Translations under genes and position numbers: made by a program
Source of the DNA: DAIPJH01 sp036770365
Lineage (GTDB): Bacteria; Pseudomonadota; Alphaproteobacteria; Rickettsiales; UBA998
DNA length: 64,000 bases
Reading direction: 5' to 3'
NCBI GenBank assembly: GCA_036770365.1
Contig: DAIPJH010000002.1
Span: 124,001 to 188,000, forward strand
Notes under the pieces: generated by a model
Database searches by the model: none
What the model was told of the DNA's origin: nothing
What the model saw: only the letters and a program-made list of their open reading frames with translations
Shown: positions 45,828 to 56,309 of the stretch, one piece after another
Numbering within the stretch: the first letter of the stretch is position 1
Layout of the letters: every line of letters starts with the position of its first letter

Positions 45828-47448
45828 CAAAATCCGATGCCACAAACGCCCCAGAGGTGATACCTTCAATGGTGATAGTGTTACTGCTACCTAAATCAAT
45901 CACTGCGCTACTGCCACTATAGGTGATGTGTGCAAGCACATCACTGGCACTGCTGATAGACAAGCCGTTAATATTTGATGCCAACTGAATAACATCACCT
46001 AACACTGAACCCGCATTCTCAAATTGCAAAATCGTATCTACACCATCGGCAGAGATAAAACTGTAGACATCATTGCCGACACCACCATGTAACGTATCAT
46101 TCCCCGCGCTTCCGACCAACGTATCCGCACCACCATTGCCAAGAACATAGTCATTCCCTGCGCCACCATAAAGCATGTCCGCTACATCATTGGGATCAAC
46201 GACTGACCCACCGCCACAAAGAGAATCATCACCACCATTACCTAAAATCGTGTCACTGCCACCACCACCATACACCGTATCTGCGCTATCGTTCGGGTCG
46301 ACACTTGAACCGCCACCACAAAGCGTATCGCTGCCACCATTCCCATAGATAATATCACTGCCACCGCCACCATAGATCGTATCCGCGCTATCGCTTGGGT
46401 CTGCCACCGCAGAACCACCCATGATAGTATCACCACCGCCGTTGCCATAGATCACATCTGACCCTGCACCACCCACTATGCTATCTGCACCATCTGTTGG
46501 ATCAACAATGGCCGTGCCGCCAACTAACGTATCATTATTATCACCCCCAAACAGTGTATCGCCACCTGCTTTGCCATATAATGCATTTGCAAGTGCGTTG
46601 CCTGTAATACTATCCAAACCGCTCCCGCCTTCTGCATTTTCAATGTTCGCACCAACGGCCATCCAAAGATGTGTGTCACCAATCGTAGTTTCACTATTGA
46701 GATTTTCGCGCAGATTAATCACAGCGTTTCCTGCATAAGTAGATGCGGATATCATATCAACACCCCCACCATCCCAAATCGCATAAGCCGTATGCGCACC
46801 ATTAAAGCTATAGGTAGAATTACCATTATTATAACCGGTATTCGCACCGTAAAGATATTGCATCGCTGCAATGTCATAGATCATGGGCCCAACAGGTGAA
46901 TAAGTATCGTTGACGCTGGCGGCAGGAACATACGACATCACCGTCGCATTATAAGTATCTTCCGAAGCGGATAAAAACGGTGCGATATCTCCATCACCAT
47001 AATCACCTGCATGTTTCAACCCTAAAGCATGCCCCATCTCATGCAGCATGACCAGATAAGCAAAACCACCTACAGGAAAACTTGTATAATCCGTATCAAT
47101 TTGCACCTCAGCACTACTAAGTGTTGTACTGGTGTAATACGTGGTTGTTAGCCCTGCAACGCCACTTCCCAACACATCTTTAGAGAAAGTCAAATCGGCA
47201 AGGCTCGTAGAAACATTTGAAAAGGTGATATTAGCAACATTCGCCCACGCTTGCATCGCATCACGCGCAGCTGTTTGCGCAGCACTACCAAACAACGCGC
47301 CATTTTCATATGAAATACCAAAACTATATCCAATAGTGATGGCCTGCCCTGCCGTCCCACTCCACGAAACCCCACTCGTGAGCGCGTCCACATAGCTTGC
47401 GCCAGAAGAAAACGCCTGAGTATCACTTAAAACAGATCCAACCGCCAT
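45817..47448 (-). CDS. Serralysin-like RTX metalloprotease
   Basis: A secreted zinc protease of the serralysin/M10 type. The zinc site HEMGHALGLKH is near residue 136 and the Met-turn TVMSYVP follows about 35 residues later. The C-terminal half has about a dozen glycine-rich calcium-binding RTX nonapeptides of the GGxGxDxxx type (for example GGAGSDVIYGNGG), then a beta-rich C-terminus with the probable type I secretion signal. There is no N-terminal signal peptide, as expected. The ATG at 47448 has AGGGG upstream. No type I exporter or inhibitor gene is adjacent. Confidence 0.92.
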   Translation of the reverse strand: MAVGSVLSDTQAFSSGASYVDALTSGVSWSGTAGQAITIGYSFGISYENGALFGSAAQTAARDAMQAWANVANITFSNVSTSLADLTFSKDVLGSGVAGLTTTYYTSTTLSSAEVQIDTDYTSFPVGGFAYLVMLHEMGHALGLKHAGDYGDGDIAPFLSASEDTYNATVMSYVPAASVNDTYSPVGPMIYDIAAMQYLYGANTGYNNGNSTYSFNGAHTAYAIWDGGGVDMISASTYAGNAVINLRENLNSETTIGDTHLWMAVGANIENAEGGSGLDSITGNALANALYGKAGGDTLFGGDNNDTLVGGTAIVDPTDGADSIVGGAGSDVIYGNGGGDTIMGGSAVADPSDSADTIYGGGGSDIIYGNGGSDTLCGGGSSVDPNDSADTVYGGGGSDTILGNGGDDSLCGGGSVVDPNDVADMLYGGAGNDYVLGNGGADTLVGSAGNDTLHGGVGNDVYSFISADGVDTILQFENAGSVLGDVIQLASNINGLSISSASDVLAHITYSGSSAVIDLGSSNTITIEGITSGAFVASDFVIV

Positions 47449-47596
47449 GCACATACCCCTATGAGAATTCGTCTATATTCATGGTAACAACAAGCCCATG
47501 CTTTGACCAGATGAATTTTTTACTGACACATGGGCATGCAAATGTTAATCCTTGCTGGAATGTGAAATTTAACGTTGTTTGATTAGGTTTTCTACT

Positions 47597-48856
47597 GTGA
47601 AAGTTCTCTTTATCCACCCCAATATGCCAGGGCAATATAAACATCTGTGCCGTGCATTCGCTGACAATCCCGACAACACCGTCGTGTTCATCACCAAACC
47701 GCGTAACATTGATATCCCTAATATCCATAAGGTAGAATATAAAGTCCCGCGTGAACCATCCCCACATACTCACCGCTATTTAACGGGTACAGAACGTGCT
47801 GTACTGCAAGGGCAAGAAGTATGGCGTGTGTGCAAACAACTCAAAGATAAAGAAGGGTTTGTGCCTGATGTCATCTGTGCGCATCCAGGATGGGGTGACA
47901 CAATTTATATCAAAGATATTTACCCCGACACTCCACTTCTTAGCTTTTTTGAATTCTATTACCACGCACATGGATCAGACGTCAATTTTGACCCTGAATT
48001 CCCTGCAACGGTAGATGATGAGGGACGTGTACGCACCAAAAACATTACCAATTTACTCAGCTTGGAAACAAGCGACTGGGGCATCTCCCCTACCTTCTGG
48101 CAGCAAGAACAACACCCCAAAGAGTTTTTACACAAAATATCTGTACTGCATGATGGAATTGATGTGAACACCTGTAAGCCAGATCCAAAAGCTATGTTAC
48201 CGCTCACACCTGAACTTAATTTTAAACTTGGCGATCCCGTGGTGACCTATATCGCACGCAATTTTGAACCTTACCGTGGCTTTCCAACCTTCATGCGCGC
48301 CGCAGAAATCATCCAACGTGAACGCCCTGATGCGCATATCATCGCTGTAGGCGCAGATGAGGTCAGCTATGGCCGTAAGCTTCCTAAAGGACAAACATGG
48401 CGTCACATCATGATGGATAAGGTCAAATTAGACATGAGCCGCATCCATTTTCCGGGGTTCTTACCTTATGCTCAACTCATCAACTTATTCCAAATTTCTG
48501 CTGCCCATATCTATCTTACCTACCCTTTTGTACTTTCTTGGTCAGCACTTGAATCCATGGCATGCGGCGTGGCAATGGTCAGTTCCAATACTCAACCAAT
48601 TCGTGAGGTCATGCAGCATCAACATAACGCCCTGCTTGCGGATTTTTTCTCACCAGAAGAAGTGGCTGCACACGTTCTCACGATTTTAGCAGACAAGGAC
48701 GGGATGAAAGATATGCGCAAAAATGCGCGTGATACCGTGGTCAAGCGTTATGCACTAGACACGCTACTTCCTCTGCATATCGATTTAGTCAAGGACGTCG
48801 CCGCACGCAATTTCCCGCCAACCACACAAACGCGCATCGACGCACTCTACGTTTAA
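47597..48856 (+). CDS. Glycosyltransferase, GT4-like
   Basis: A GT-B-fold glycosyltransferase. The N-terminus KVLFIHPNMPGQYKHLCRAFA is typical of a group sometimes seen with surface polysaccharide genes. The C-terminal domain has VVTYIARNFEPYRGFPTFM, PGFLPYAQLINLFQISAAHIYLTYPFVLSWSALESMACG (acceptor/donor site region, read in parts) and a conserved Glu. The GTG at 47597 fits the family start; a TTG at 47579 is less likely. 419 residues. The sugar is unknown. It is followed 13 bp later by a methyltransferase gene. Confidence 0.85.
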   Translation: MKVLFIHPNMPGQYKHLCRAFADNPDNTVVFITKPRNIDIPNIHKVEYKVPREPSPHTHRYLTGTERAVLQGQEVWRVCKQLKDKEGFVPDVICAHPGWGDTIYIKDIYPDTPLLSFFEFYYHAHGSDVNFDPEFPATVDDEGRVRTKNITNLLSLETSDWGISPTFWQQEQHPKEFLHKISVLHDGIDVNTCKPDPKAMLPLTPELNFKLGDPVVTYIARNFEPYRGFPTFMRAAEIIQRERPDAHIIAVGADEVSYGRKLPKGQTWRHIMMDKVKLDMSRIHFPGFLPYAQLINLFQISAAHIYLTYPFVLSWSALESMACGVAMVSSNTQPIREVMQHQHNALLADFFSPEEVAAHVLTILADKDGMKDMRKNARDTVVKRYALDTLLPLHIDLVKDVAARNFPPTTQTRIDALYV

Positions 48857-48869
48857 AGGTATTTTACTC

Positions 48870-49718
48870 ATGGCAAAAAAACGCGGCATTCCTACAACGG
48901 TAAAAACACAGAAAAAAATTGCTCTTCCCAAAATTGGTGCAGGAAAATTCACCGTTGCGCCCGAAGGCAAAAGAACCGTTCTACATATCGGCATTGCCTC
49001 GGCTACCCCACAAAATCTTAATGTCAGCTTTCAAACGCCTCTGTGGCACTGCATTCGCGTAGACAGCGAGGCACTTGTTCGCCCTGATATCGAAACTCCA
49101 TGCGACAATCTCTCCATGATTCCAGATAGCTGCATAGATGCCATTTGGATGCCGCAAGTGTTGCACAAGATCTACGATCATCGTACCATTCCTACCCTCC
49201 AAGAATTATGCCGTGTTTTGAAAGAAGGCGGCACAGTATACATCTCCGTGCCTGACGCACAGATTGCAGGGGCATATCTTGCGCATAACCGCTTAGAAGA
49301 TACGCTCTACACAGCAAACGCAGGCGAAATCAACTCTCTTGATCTACTTTTTGGCTTTCGCAAAGGATTACAAGCAGGTAATCTTGCACTTCAACACCGC
49401 ACGGCGTTTACCTCAGAGACCCTTGCCTTCAAAGCGCGTGAGGCAGGGTTCACCAATATCCAAGTCAAACGTGAAAAATTTGAGATTCAACTTGCTGCAA
49501 CAAAGTATCAATACGACAACCCAAAGCGTGTAGAACGTATTGCGATCAGTGGTTCAACAGATATTAAAAACATCCCTATTATACCCCCCATTCCCGCGCA
49601 ACCTAGCACTCAACAAGCACCCACAGGTTACCGCACCAAACCCAGCATGATGTTTGATGAACTGGATCAACCACCATTCATTTGGAAAGATTTAGGGCTG
49701 AAGACAACGAAGAAGTAA
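48870..49718 (+). CDS. Class I SAM-dependent methyltransferase-like protein
   Basis: The central part (residues 30-210) resembles a class I methyltransferase: VLHIGIASATPQNLNV replaces motif I, CIDAIWMPQVLHKIYDH resembles motif II, and LQELCRVLKEGGTVYISVPD is the motif following it. The usual GxGxG loop is not obvious, so activity is uncertain. The N-terminus is Lys-rich and the last ~70 residues are Pro-rich and probably disordered. It is likely cotranscribed with the glycosyltransferase, suggesting a modified surface glycan. Confidence 0.65.
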   Translation: MAKKRGIPTTVKTQKKIALPKIGAGKFTVAPEGKRTVLHIGIASATPQNLNVSFQTPLWHCIRVDSEALVRPDIETPCDNLSMIPDSCIDAIWMPQVLHKIYDHRTIPTLQELCRVLKEGGTVYISVPDAQIAGAYLAHNRLEDTLYTANAGEINSLDLLFGFRKGLQAGNLALQHRTAFTSETLAFKAREAGFTNIQVKREKFEIQLAATKYQYDNPKRVERIAISGSTDIKNIPIIPPIPAQPSTQQAPTGYRTKPSMMFDELDQPPFIWKDLGLKTTKK

Positions 49719-49729
49719 TTACACCTCCA

Positions 49730-49749
49730 CCTCTCCCTCAGGGGAGAGG
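49730..49749. repeat. REP-like hairpin between convergent genes
   Basis: CCTCTCC, a short loop and GGAGAGG form a perfect hairpin in DNA of the type found in dispersed bacterial intergenic repeats (CTCTCCCTCAGGGGAGAG followed by CCCCTCACCC). It may also serve as a terminator, though no T-run is seen. Confidence 0.45.
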
Positions 49750-49775
49750 CTAGGAGCGAAGGAGTTACAAGCCCC

Positions 49776-52700
49776 TCACCCTATACTTCTAAGTTGTTTA
49801 AGAGCAACAAAGAACATTGGCAACGTGCGTGCTTCGCTTGATTGTACATCCGCAAGTAATTTTTTGTATCGACTCAACGCTTGTGCATGTGTGACAGTCC
49901 ATTGCTCTACTGTCTGCTCCGCTGTAGCTGCTGCCTCGCTGGTTGCAATTACTGTCATTGAAAGACGGCGTTGCTCATCATACAAATCACCCAGCACGTT
50001 TTGGATCGCCAGCCTATCCCAATAGGAGTCAGCAGTAAGCTCTGACACTGCATGCTGCATCCAACCAAGACTCAACAGATCACCCACATGATAGTAATAT
50101 TGCCCAACTTCCTCCACACTACGTCGTGTATGTGTTGCCACTTGTACCACATCACATGCTGCACTTAATGCTTCTAACATTGCCACACGCGCAGCCAAAT
50201 CATGTGGCACGCCGAGAGCAATCAATTGCGCTGTTTTATTGTCATGCGCCGCAAGCACTGCTAATGAGGCAATCTTTGGTAAACGCAGCGCGAATTCATC
50301 AATTCCGCGCTGATAATCTGCAAGTGATTGCGCAATATTCAACGCCGCATTGCTGCTACGCAAGAACCATACCGTTGCACGCTCTAGAAACTGATTGATT
50401 TCAACAAAAAGTGTCGCTTGTGACGGCGCAGGAATCTTACCATCCAATGCCTCAATCGCACGCCAATCATCACGCAAACCAAACGCATCACGCACGATGA
50501 CGTACGCCATCGCAATATCTGCACCGCTACGCCCCGTGTCCGCCGCAATACTATGAAAGAAAGTAAGACCAGCACGGTTAATGATACTATTGGTCACCAC
50601 CGTCGCAATAATCTCTCGACGTAAGCGATGCGAAGTGATTTCCTGTGCATAAACTTCACGCATTGCGATTGGAAAATAACGCAACAGATCGTCAATAAAA
50701 TATGCGTTATCAGGCAAATCCGAAGCTAATAAATCATCATACACTGACATTTTTGCATAAGAGAGCAAAATAGAAAGCTCCGGTCGAGATAAACCTTTTT
50801 TCTCGCTACGAAGCGCGGCAATTGTTTTGGCCGTTGGTAAATTCTCTACCTTACGGTTGAGACGACCCTCACGTTCCAACGCCTGCATCATTTGTTCTTG
50901 CTGCTCCAAGAGTACACTCCCTTGATGCTGTGCGATCGTGATGGCTTGCGTTTGCAAACGATTATCTCGCAACACCAACTCCGCCACATTATCCGTCATG
51001 CTAGCAAGCAAACTATCACGTGCTTCACGCGTAATGCGACCTGACTGCATCGCCGCCGAAAAAGCAATTTTAATGTTCACTTCATGGTCTGAGCAATCCA
51101 CCCCTGCGGAATTATCAATCGAATCCGTATTGATACGACCACCACGACGAGCATATTCAATACGACCGCGTTGCGTAAATCCTAAATTACCACCTTCACC
51201 CACAACAAGCGCACGTAAATCTTCACCATTAATGCGGAGTGAATCATTGTTTTTATCGCCAACTTCCTCATGTGTTTCGGATGCGGATTTAACATAAGTG
51301 CCGATACCGCCGTTCCATAACAAATCAACTTTAGCTTTCAAAATTAATTTAATCACTTCGTCTGGTGTGAGTTCCTTGGCGTCCGTGTCAAGTAAACGCT
51401 GTACCTCTGGCGTAAGCGAAATACTTTTCGCACTCCGCTCGTAAACACCGCCACCCTGCGAAATCAATCGTGCATCGTAATCTGTCCAATTCGAACGCGG
51501 AAGGATAAAAAGTCGTTCACGTTCAGCGTAACTTTTAAGCGCATCTGGATTGGGATCGAGGAAAATATGCAAATGATTAAACGCTGCCACCAGCTTGATA
51601 TGCTGCGATAACAACATACCATTACCGAACACATCACCCGCCATATCACCAATACCCACACAGGTGAACTCTCCTGTTTGCGTATCACGCCCCATCTCGT
51701 GAAAATGACGTTGCACACAAACCCAGCCACCTTTCGCAGTAATACCCATTTTCTTATGGTCATACCCGACCGAACCACCGGACGCAAACGCATCACCCAG
51801 CCAGAAGCCATAATCTGCCGAAACGCCATTGGCAATATCTGAAAAGGTCGCCGTACCTTTATCCGCCGCGACCACAAGATAAGGATCATCCCCATCCACG
51901 CGGTACACCGATTGAGGCGGCACAACATGACCATCAACAATATTATCCGTAATATCCAACAACCCCATCAAAAATTGCTTATAACACGCAATTCCTTCTG
52001 CCATCATCTCCTCGCGTCCGCCTGTTTGAGGTGGTTTTTTAACAGTAAAGCCACCCTTTGAACCCACAGGCACGATCACTGCATTTTTTACCATTTGTGC
52101 CTTAACCAGACCCAAAACTTCCGTGCGGAAATCCTCATGACGATCAGACCAACGTAATCCCCCGCGCGCTACTTTACCACCGCGTAAATGAATGCCTTCT
52201 GTGCGTGCAGAATAGACAAAGATCTCTGCATGCGGTTTTGGAAGTGGCAATTCTGGCACATATTTAGAATCCAACTTAAAGGAAATATAATCTTTAAAAT
52301 TACCACTCGCGTCAGTTTGAAAAAAGTTCGTACGTAACGTTGCCATCATCGTCTCAATAAAGCGGCGAAGAATCTTATCTTCAGCTAAATTACTGACCAA
52401 TGACAACGCACTGTCCATCTCGACGCGCAACGCATCGACTTGGATCTCTCGTTGAGCATTTTCTTTAGGAGAGAAACGAATTTCAAACATTTGCACCATC
52501 TTGGCAACAATACCCGCATGGTTGCACAATGCCTGCGCCACATAACCCTCATGGTAAGTAATGCCAACCTGTTTGATATATTTACCATAAGCGCGCATAA
52601 GCATCACTTGACGCGCACTCAGACCAGCATAAACCACCAACGCATTATAATTATCATTTTCTGCTCGACCACTGACAACATCCAGTAATGTATCTTCAAA

Positions 52701-54614
52701 ATGATGGGTGATCGCTGCAACGGGAATAGAACTCTCCATTGCCACACCAAGCGCAAAATCACGCAACACCACCGATTCATCTTGAGACCAATCAGGCGTG
52801 ATATCAAACGGATGCACGTCTAACACACGACACCCCATATTTTCAAGCACAGGAAACATATCTGAAAGCGCAGAATCTTGACGGGTGGTAAATAATTTCA
52901 AACGAAACCGTCCATGTCCTTCTGACTCTTCTGCAAGTAAACGCACCACAGGGTCCTGTCCTGCTTCCAAAGCACGAATCTTAACAATGTCGTCCACGGC
53001 ATCACGCGCAGCATAGTAATTACAATAATTTTTAGGAAAGGCATCTTTATAAATACGGAAATCAAGCTCACCTTGCTTCTCACCTTGTGTTTCTAACAAA
53101 TGTTCGCGTAATGCATCATTCCAAAAGCTTGTTAAACGGCGAATGGAATCTTCCATCAGACGTACATTCACCGCTGGAATTGCGCCTGTTTTTGTCTTAA
53201 TGATAAGGTGCAAGCGTGCGAGGGGTGCGTCTGATATCTGCGTATTGAAACCAGAAACCTTACCGCGAAGTGCAGACTCCATCAATTTTTCAATTTGCTG
53301 ACGCACATAGGTATTAAAACGATCACGTGGCGTGTAAATTAAAGCACTCACAAAACGATCGTAAGGATCTCGACGTAAGAAGATACGCACATCAGGTTGC
53401 GCTTCCAATGATAAAATCCCTTGACTCCACACAAATAAATCATCTTCAGAGATTTGAAATAATTCATCTCGCGGGAAAAACTCCAAGATCGCACGAAGCG
53501 TCTTACCATTATAAGACGTTGGATCAAAGTTCGCATATTGTAACGTATGCGAAATCTTCCTTCGAATGAAAGGAATTTGGTCAGCACTTTGATAATAAAC
53601 CACCGAGGTAAAGAGTCCCAAAAAGCGAGTTTCTCCAATCACATTACCCTTCGCATCAAACCGCTTAAAACCAATATAATCCATTGGCACACTGCGGTGA
53701 ACAATCGAACGATGATCCGATTTGGTAACTTCGACCAACGCAGAATCCTTGAAGAATCCACATTCTTCCACATTCAAAGAGGCATGGCCACGATGTTTGA
53801 CCGCACCACCTTCGCCTTTAAAGATACCAAGTGGTGAACCATCCACCACCGTGAAACGTTGATGCCCATCCTCTTCTGCAACCTCATGCTCACGATACCC
53901 AAGAAACACAAAATTACGATCTGCTAACCAATCAATAAATTGTAGCACTTCCTGTACTTCTTCTACTTTGTATTTGCCAAGTGCGCTGCCAATATTATCC
54001 TTGATGGTCGTCAACTGCGCCAACATCGGTTTCCAGTCTTGTATAGTAAGCAGAACATTATGCAGCACATGCTCTAAATCATGGATCAGATTCTCCCGCG
54101 ACGTACCCTCAGGTAGCGGTGAAATCTCAAAATGAATCAAAGATTCTTTGTTAATCGAAGCATCCACATTTAGGGCAAATGTATCCGTTTCATCCAGCAC
54201 CTCTGATAAATTGCCCGCACCATCACGCTTGACATAAAGCATTGGGTGAATAGTCGAATAAATACTATAACCCTGACGATTTAACTCTGCCGTCAAAGAA
54301 TCCACCAAAAAGGGCATATCAGTATTCAGTAGTTCAATCACTTGGCGGTGCGTATTTTTGCCCAACCCATACTCACCGAGACTAAAAATACGAATTTTAG
54401 GTTTTTGCACATCACGCTTGGCAACAAAATCATACGATGACGCTACAATTTTGGCAGCCAAAGCAATATCTAATTTTTCTAAATCAGATAAAGGCGTCTT
54501 AGCAAAATACTGATTTAAAAACCGTGACATTTCCGCGCTTGAATTTCTAAGAGGCAAAGCATCCTCTATCTCTTTGATTTTACTATCAAAAACGCGCTTA
54601 TAATCCTCAACCAT
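49776..54614 (-). CDS. NAD-specific glutamate dehydrogenase, large (~180 kDa) type
   Basis: This 1612-residue enzyme deaminates glutamate to 2-oxoglutarate with NAD. It belongs to the large L-GDH_180 family (called gdhB or gdhZ elsewhere). The N-terminal region has ACT-like regulatory parts (HRQVIELLNTDMPFLVDSL). The catalytic core has GGKVARGGLRWSDRHEDFR, VIVPVGSKGGF with the active-site lysine and LLWNGGIGTYVK. The frame extends to 54689, but the ATG at 54614 gives MVEDYKRVFDSKI and a fitting N-terminus. It has no close partner; a hairpin repeat lies just upstream. Confidence 0.95.
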   Translation of the reverse strand: MVEDYKRVFDSKIKEIEDALPLRNSSAEMSRFLNQYFAKTPLSDLEKLDIALAAKIVASSYDFVAKRDVQKPKIRIFSLGEYGLGKNTHRQVIELLNTDMPFLVDSLTAELNRQGYSIYSTIHPMLYVKRDGAGNLSEVLDETDTFALNVDASINKESLIHFEISPLPEGTSRENLIHDLEHVLHNVLLTIQDWKPMLAQLTTIKDNIGSALGKYKVEEVQEVLQFIDWLADRNFVFLGYREHEVAEEDGHQRFTVVDGSPLGIFKGEGGAVKHRGHASLNVEECGFFKDSALVEVTKSDHRSIVHRSVPMDYIGFKRFDAKGNVIGETRFLGLFTSVVYYQSADQIPFIRRKISHTLQYANFDPTSYNGKTLRAILEFFPRDELFQISEDDLFVWSQGILSLEAQPDVRIFLRRDPYDRFVSALIYTPRDRFNTYVRQQIEKLMESALRGKVSGFNTQISDAPLARLHLIIKTKTGAIPAVNVRLMEDSIRRLTSFWNDALREHLLETQGEKQGELDFRIYKDAFPKNYCNYYAARDAVDDIVKIRALEAGQDPVVRLLAEESEGHGRFRLKLFTTRQDSALSDMFPVLENMGCRVLDVHPFDITPDWSQDESVVLRDFALGVAMESSIPVAAITHHFEDTLLDVVSGRAENDNYNALVVYAGLSARQVMLMRAYGKYIKQVGITYHEGYVAQALCNHAGIVAKMVQMFEIRFSPKENAQREIQVDALRVEMDSALSLVSNLAEDKILRRFIETMMATLRTNFFQTDASGNFKDYISFKLDSKYVPELPLPKPHAEIFVYSARTEGIHLRGGKVARGGLRWSDRHEDFRTEVLGLVKAQMVKNAVIVPVGSKGGFTVKKPPQTGGREEMMAEGIACYKQFLMGLLDITDNIVDGHVVPPQSVYRVDGDDPYLVVAADKGTATFSDIANGVSADYGFWLGDAFASGGSVGYDHKKMGITAKGGWVCVQRHFHEMGRDTQTGEFTCVGIGDMAGDVFGNGMLLSQHIKLVAAFNHLHIFLDPNPDALKSYAERERLFILPRSNWTDYDARLISQGGGVYERSAKSISLTPEVQRLLDTDAKELTPDEVIKLILKAKVDLLWNGGIGTYVKSASETHEEVGDKNNDSLRINGEDLRALVVGEGGNLGFTQRGRIEYARRGGRINTDSIDNSAGVDCSDHEVNIKIAFSAAMQSGRITREARDSLLASMTDNVAELVLRDNRLQTQAITIAQHQGSVLLEQQEQMMQALEREGRLNRKVENLPTAKTIAALRSEKKGLSRPELSILLSYAKMSVYDDLLASDLPDNAYFIDDLLRYFPIAMREVYAQEITSHRLRREIIATVVTNSIINRAGLTFFHSIAADTGRSGADIAMAYVIVRDAFGLRDDWRAIEALDGKIPAPSQATLFVEINQFLERATVWFLRSSNAALNIAQSLADYQRGIDEFALRLPKIASLAVLAAHDNKTAQLIALGVPHDLAARVAMLEALSAACDVVQVATHTRRSVEEVGQYYYHVGDLLSLGWMQHAVSELTADSYWDRLAIQNVLGDLYDEQRRLSMTVIATSEAAATAEQTVEQWTVTHAQALSRYKKLLADVQSSEARTLPMFFVALKQLRSIG

Positions 54615-54690
54615 AATTCTACCAATGTGAGTTAGACAAAATCTGCACTGGAAATAGAGGAAAACCGAGAGTATGGAAAGTAAAATCATG

Positions 54691-54751
54691 ATAGCACTTT
54701 AACTTTATAATTTCTTATTTTCCCTAGAATCATAAAGTTATGTAGTGCTAT
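54691..54751. repeat. Dispersed hairpin repeat, copy C (short)
   Basis: A 61-bp imperfect palindrome upstream of glutamate dehydrogenase: ATAGCACTTTAACTTTATAA at the left and the near reverse complement ending AGTGCTAT at the right. It shares its arms with copies at 8302-8404 and 11965-12088 but has a different, shorter centre. Confidence 0.55.
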
Positions 54752-54829
54752 AAATCATAAGATTATCGTCGTTTAACTGTCTTATGAAACATATCAATAC
54801 TTAATTAAACGACCTTAGTGTGGTGCAGC

Positions 54830-55600
54830 ATGTTTTCTCTCTCAGACCTTCCTTCTCACCTTACCTACTTAAACGATTTGGCGTACAAGGCAGGCAAACG
54901 TATCATGGAGATACGGCTTGAGGGCATAGACGCCACCATCAAGGATGATTTATCGCCCGTCACCCGCGCCGACCGCGAAGCAGATGCACTGATTATCGAA
55001 GGTTTACTCGCAAGATTTCCTCACGTTCCTGTGATCTCAGAAGAAGAGGATATCCGCCTTGATATCTCACAAGCACCTTATTTCTGGCTGGTAGACCCAC
55101 TTGACGGTACAAAAAATTTTATTCGTGGCGGTAATGGCTTCACAGTCAATATAGGGCTTATCCATAACAACCAACCCATACTTGGCGTGATTTATATTCC
55201 CGCTCAGGGAATGCTTTATTATGGAGCCGTTGGCGTTGGTGCGTTCCGCCGCCGTGATGATGAAACTGCGCCCATCGAAATCACAGCACGTGCCATGCCT
55301 GAATATAACCGCACCGGCATTATCAGCCATGACCACGCCAAAGAAGATACCAAACTCTGGCTAAAGCGTTATAAGATCACCCAGACCAGCTCCGCTTCTA
55401 GCTCACAGAAATTCTGCCGTGTCGCAGAAGGTGAGGCGGACATTTATCCGCGCACAGGCCCAACAATGGAATGGGACACGGCCGCAGGTCACGCGATTGT
55501 CCTCGCCGCAGGTGGACGCATGACCACTTTAGAAGAAACCCCCTTTACCTATGGCAAAGAGGGCTTTTTAAATGGCGGGTTTGTCGTGTTGGGGAAGTAA
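54830..55600 (+). CDS. cysQ: 3'(2'),5'-bisphosphate nucleotidase CysQ
   Basis: An inositol-monophosphatase-fold enzyme that hydrolyses 3'-phosphoadenosine 5'-phosphate in sulfur metabolism. Metal ligands are in VISEEED and FWLVDPLDGTKNFI. The C-terminal signature TMEWDTAAGHAIVLAAGG is also present. The ATG at 54830 is preferred over a GTG at 54818. 256 residues. Its 3' end overlaps the convergent Abi-like gene by 33 bp. Confidence 0.9.
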   Translation: MFSLSDLPSHLTYLNDLAYKAGKRIMEIRLEGIDATIKDDLSPVTRADREADALIIEGLLARFPHVPVISEEEDIRLDISQAPYFWLVDPLDGTKNFIRGGNGFTVNIGLIHNNQPILGVIYIPAQGMLYYGAVGVGAFRRRDDETAPIEITARAMPEYNRTGIISHDHAKEDTKLWLKRYKITQTSSASSSQKFCRVAEGEADIYPRTGPTMEWDTAAGHAIVLAAGGRMTTLEETPFTYGKEGFLNGGFVVLGK

Positions 55601-56263
55601 ATCATTTGTCTTTCCCATCTCATACACTTCAGGAAAGTGGCTATACTGCATCGTGAACTTTGCTGCGGCTGGTGACATCCAAGCTAGTAATTGCATGATA
55701 TATCCATAACACTGACCTACTTTCATTTCTAAAATAGACTCGTGGTGAGCAATTCTGTTTCTAAGAATCCGAATTGCATCAAGTTTATAACTTATTTCCT
55801 GCCTTTTCAAACCCTTGCCGTTTTCTTTCCTTGCAATCACATTCAATACTTCTTTCCACATATTTTCATATTTAGTAGAAAACATAGCCGTCCAAAAACC
55901 AAATGTTAAGTGCGCCACAACATCATCATAAACTACTTCCCTGCTATGCTTTCGCACAGTTTCATGTGCGTTCTTTTTTGCCTCTTCTAACTGTCGTAAT
56001 TGCGACTCAAGTTTTAATAAATGAGGACAATCATACCAATCTGAACCATATTGCATACAAAACACTTCAGAAATCTTATTGCGCAAGACAATCTCTAACA
56101 TGTGCAAAGCAATATAAAATGACTGTGATAACTGCAAATTAAAGGCGTATAAATCAACAGCATTTCTTCCTTGCGCTAAGCTTACATATTTTGATAAACG
56201 AGCAGAAGAAAGTACATTTTCTAAATCTTCAAATAAATATATTGTATCTTTTGATGATGCCAT
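55568..56263 (-). CDS. Abi-like (Abi_2/AbiD-F type) HEPN protein
   Basis: A 231-residue helical protein fitting the Abi_2 family, named for phage abortive-infection proteins. The N-terminal SSARLSKYV and NLQLSQSFYIALHMLEIVLRN helix, the central VVAHLTFGFWTAMF motif and the RNxxxH HEPN motif RNRIAHHE at residues 168-175 are present. HEPN proteins of this kind are thought to cleave RNA when triggered. An AAGGAA site precedes the ATG. It is alone, with no antitoxin beside it, and its 3' end overlaps cysQ. A palindrome covers its promoter. Confidence 0.8.
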   Translation of the reverse strand: MASSKDTIYLFEDLENVLSSARLSKYVSLAQGRNAVDLYAFNLQLSQSFYIALHMLEIVLRNKISEVFCMQYGSDWYDCPHLLKLESQLRQLEEAKKNAHETVRKHSREVVYDDVVAHLTFGFWTAMFSTKYENMWKEVLNVIARKENGKGLKRQEISYKLDAIRILRNRIAHHESILEMKVGQCYGYIMQLLAWMSPAAAKFTMQYSHFPEVYEMGKTNDLLPQHDKPAI

Positions 56264-56309
56264 TCCCCCAACTTCCTTAACTTAAACACCCATTTTTACT
56301 GCACACATA

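Noticed and set aside
46242..46448. Repetitive DNA pattern resembling tandem repeats or a CRISPR
   Set aside because: The periodicity comes from the RTX nonapeptide codons of the protease on the minus strand; there are no spacers.
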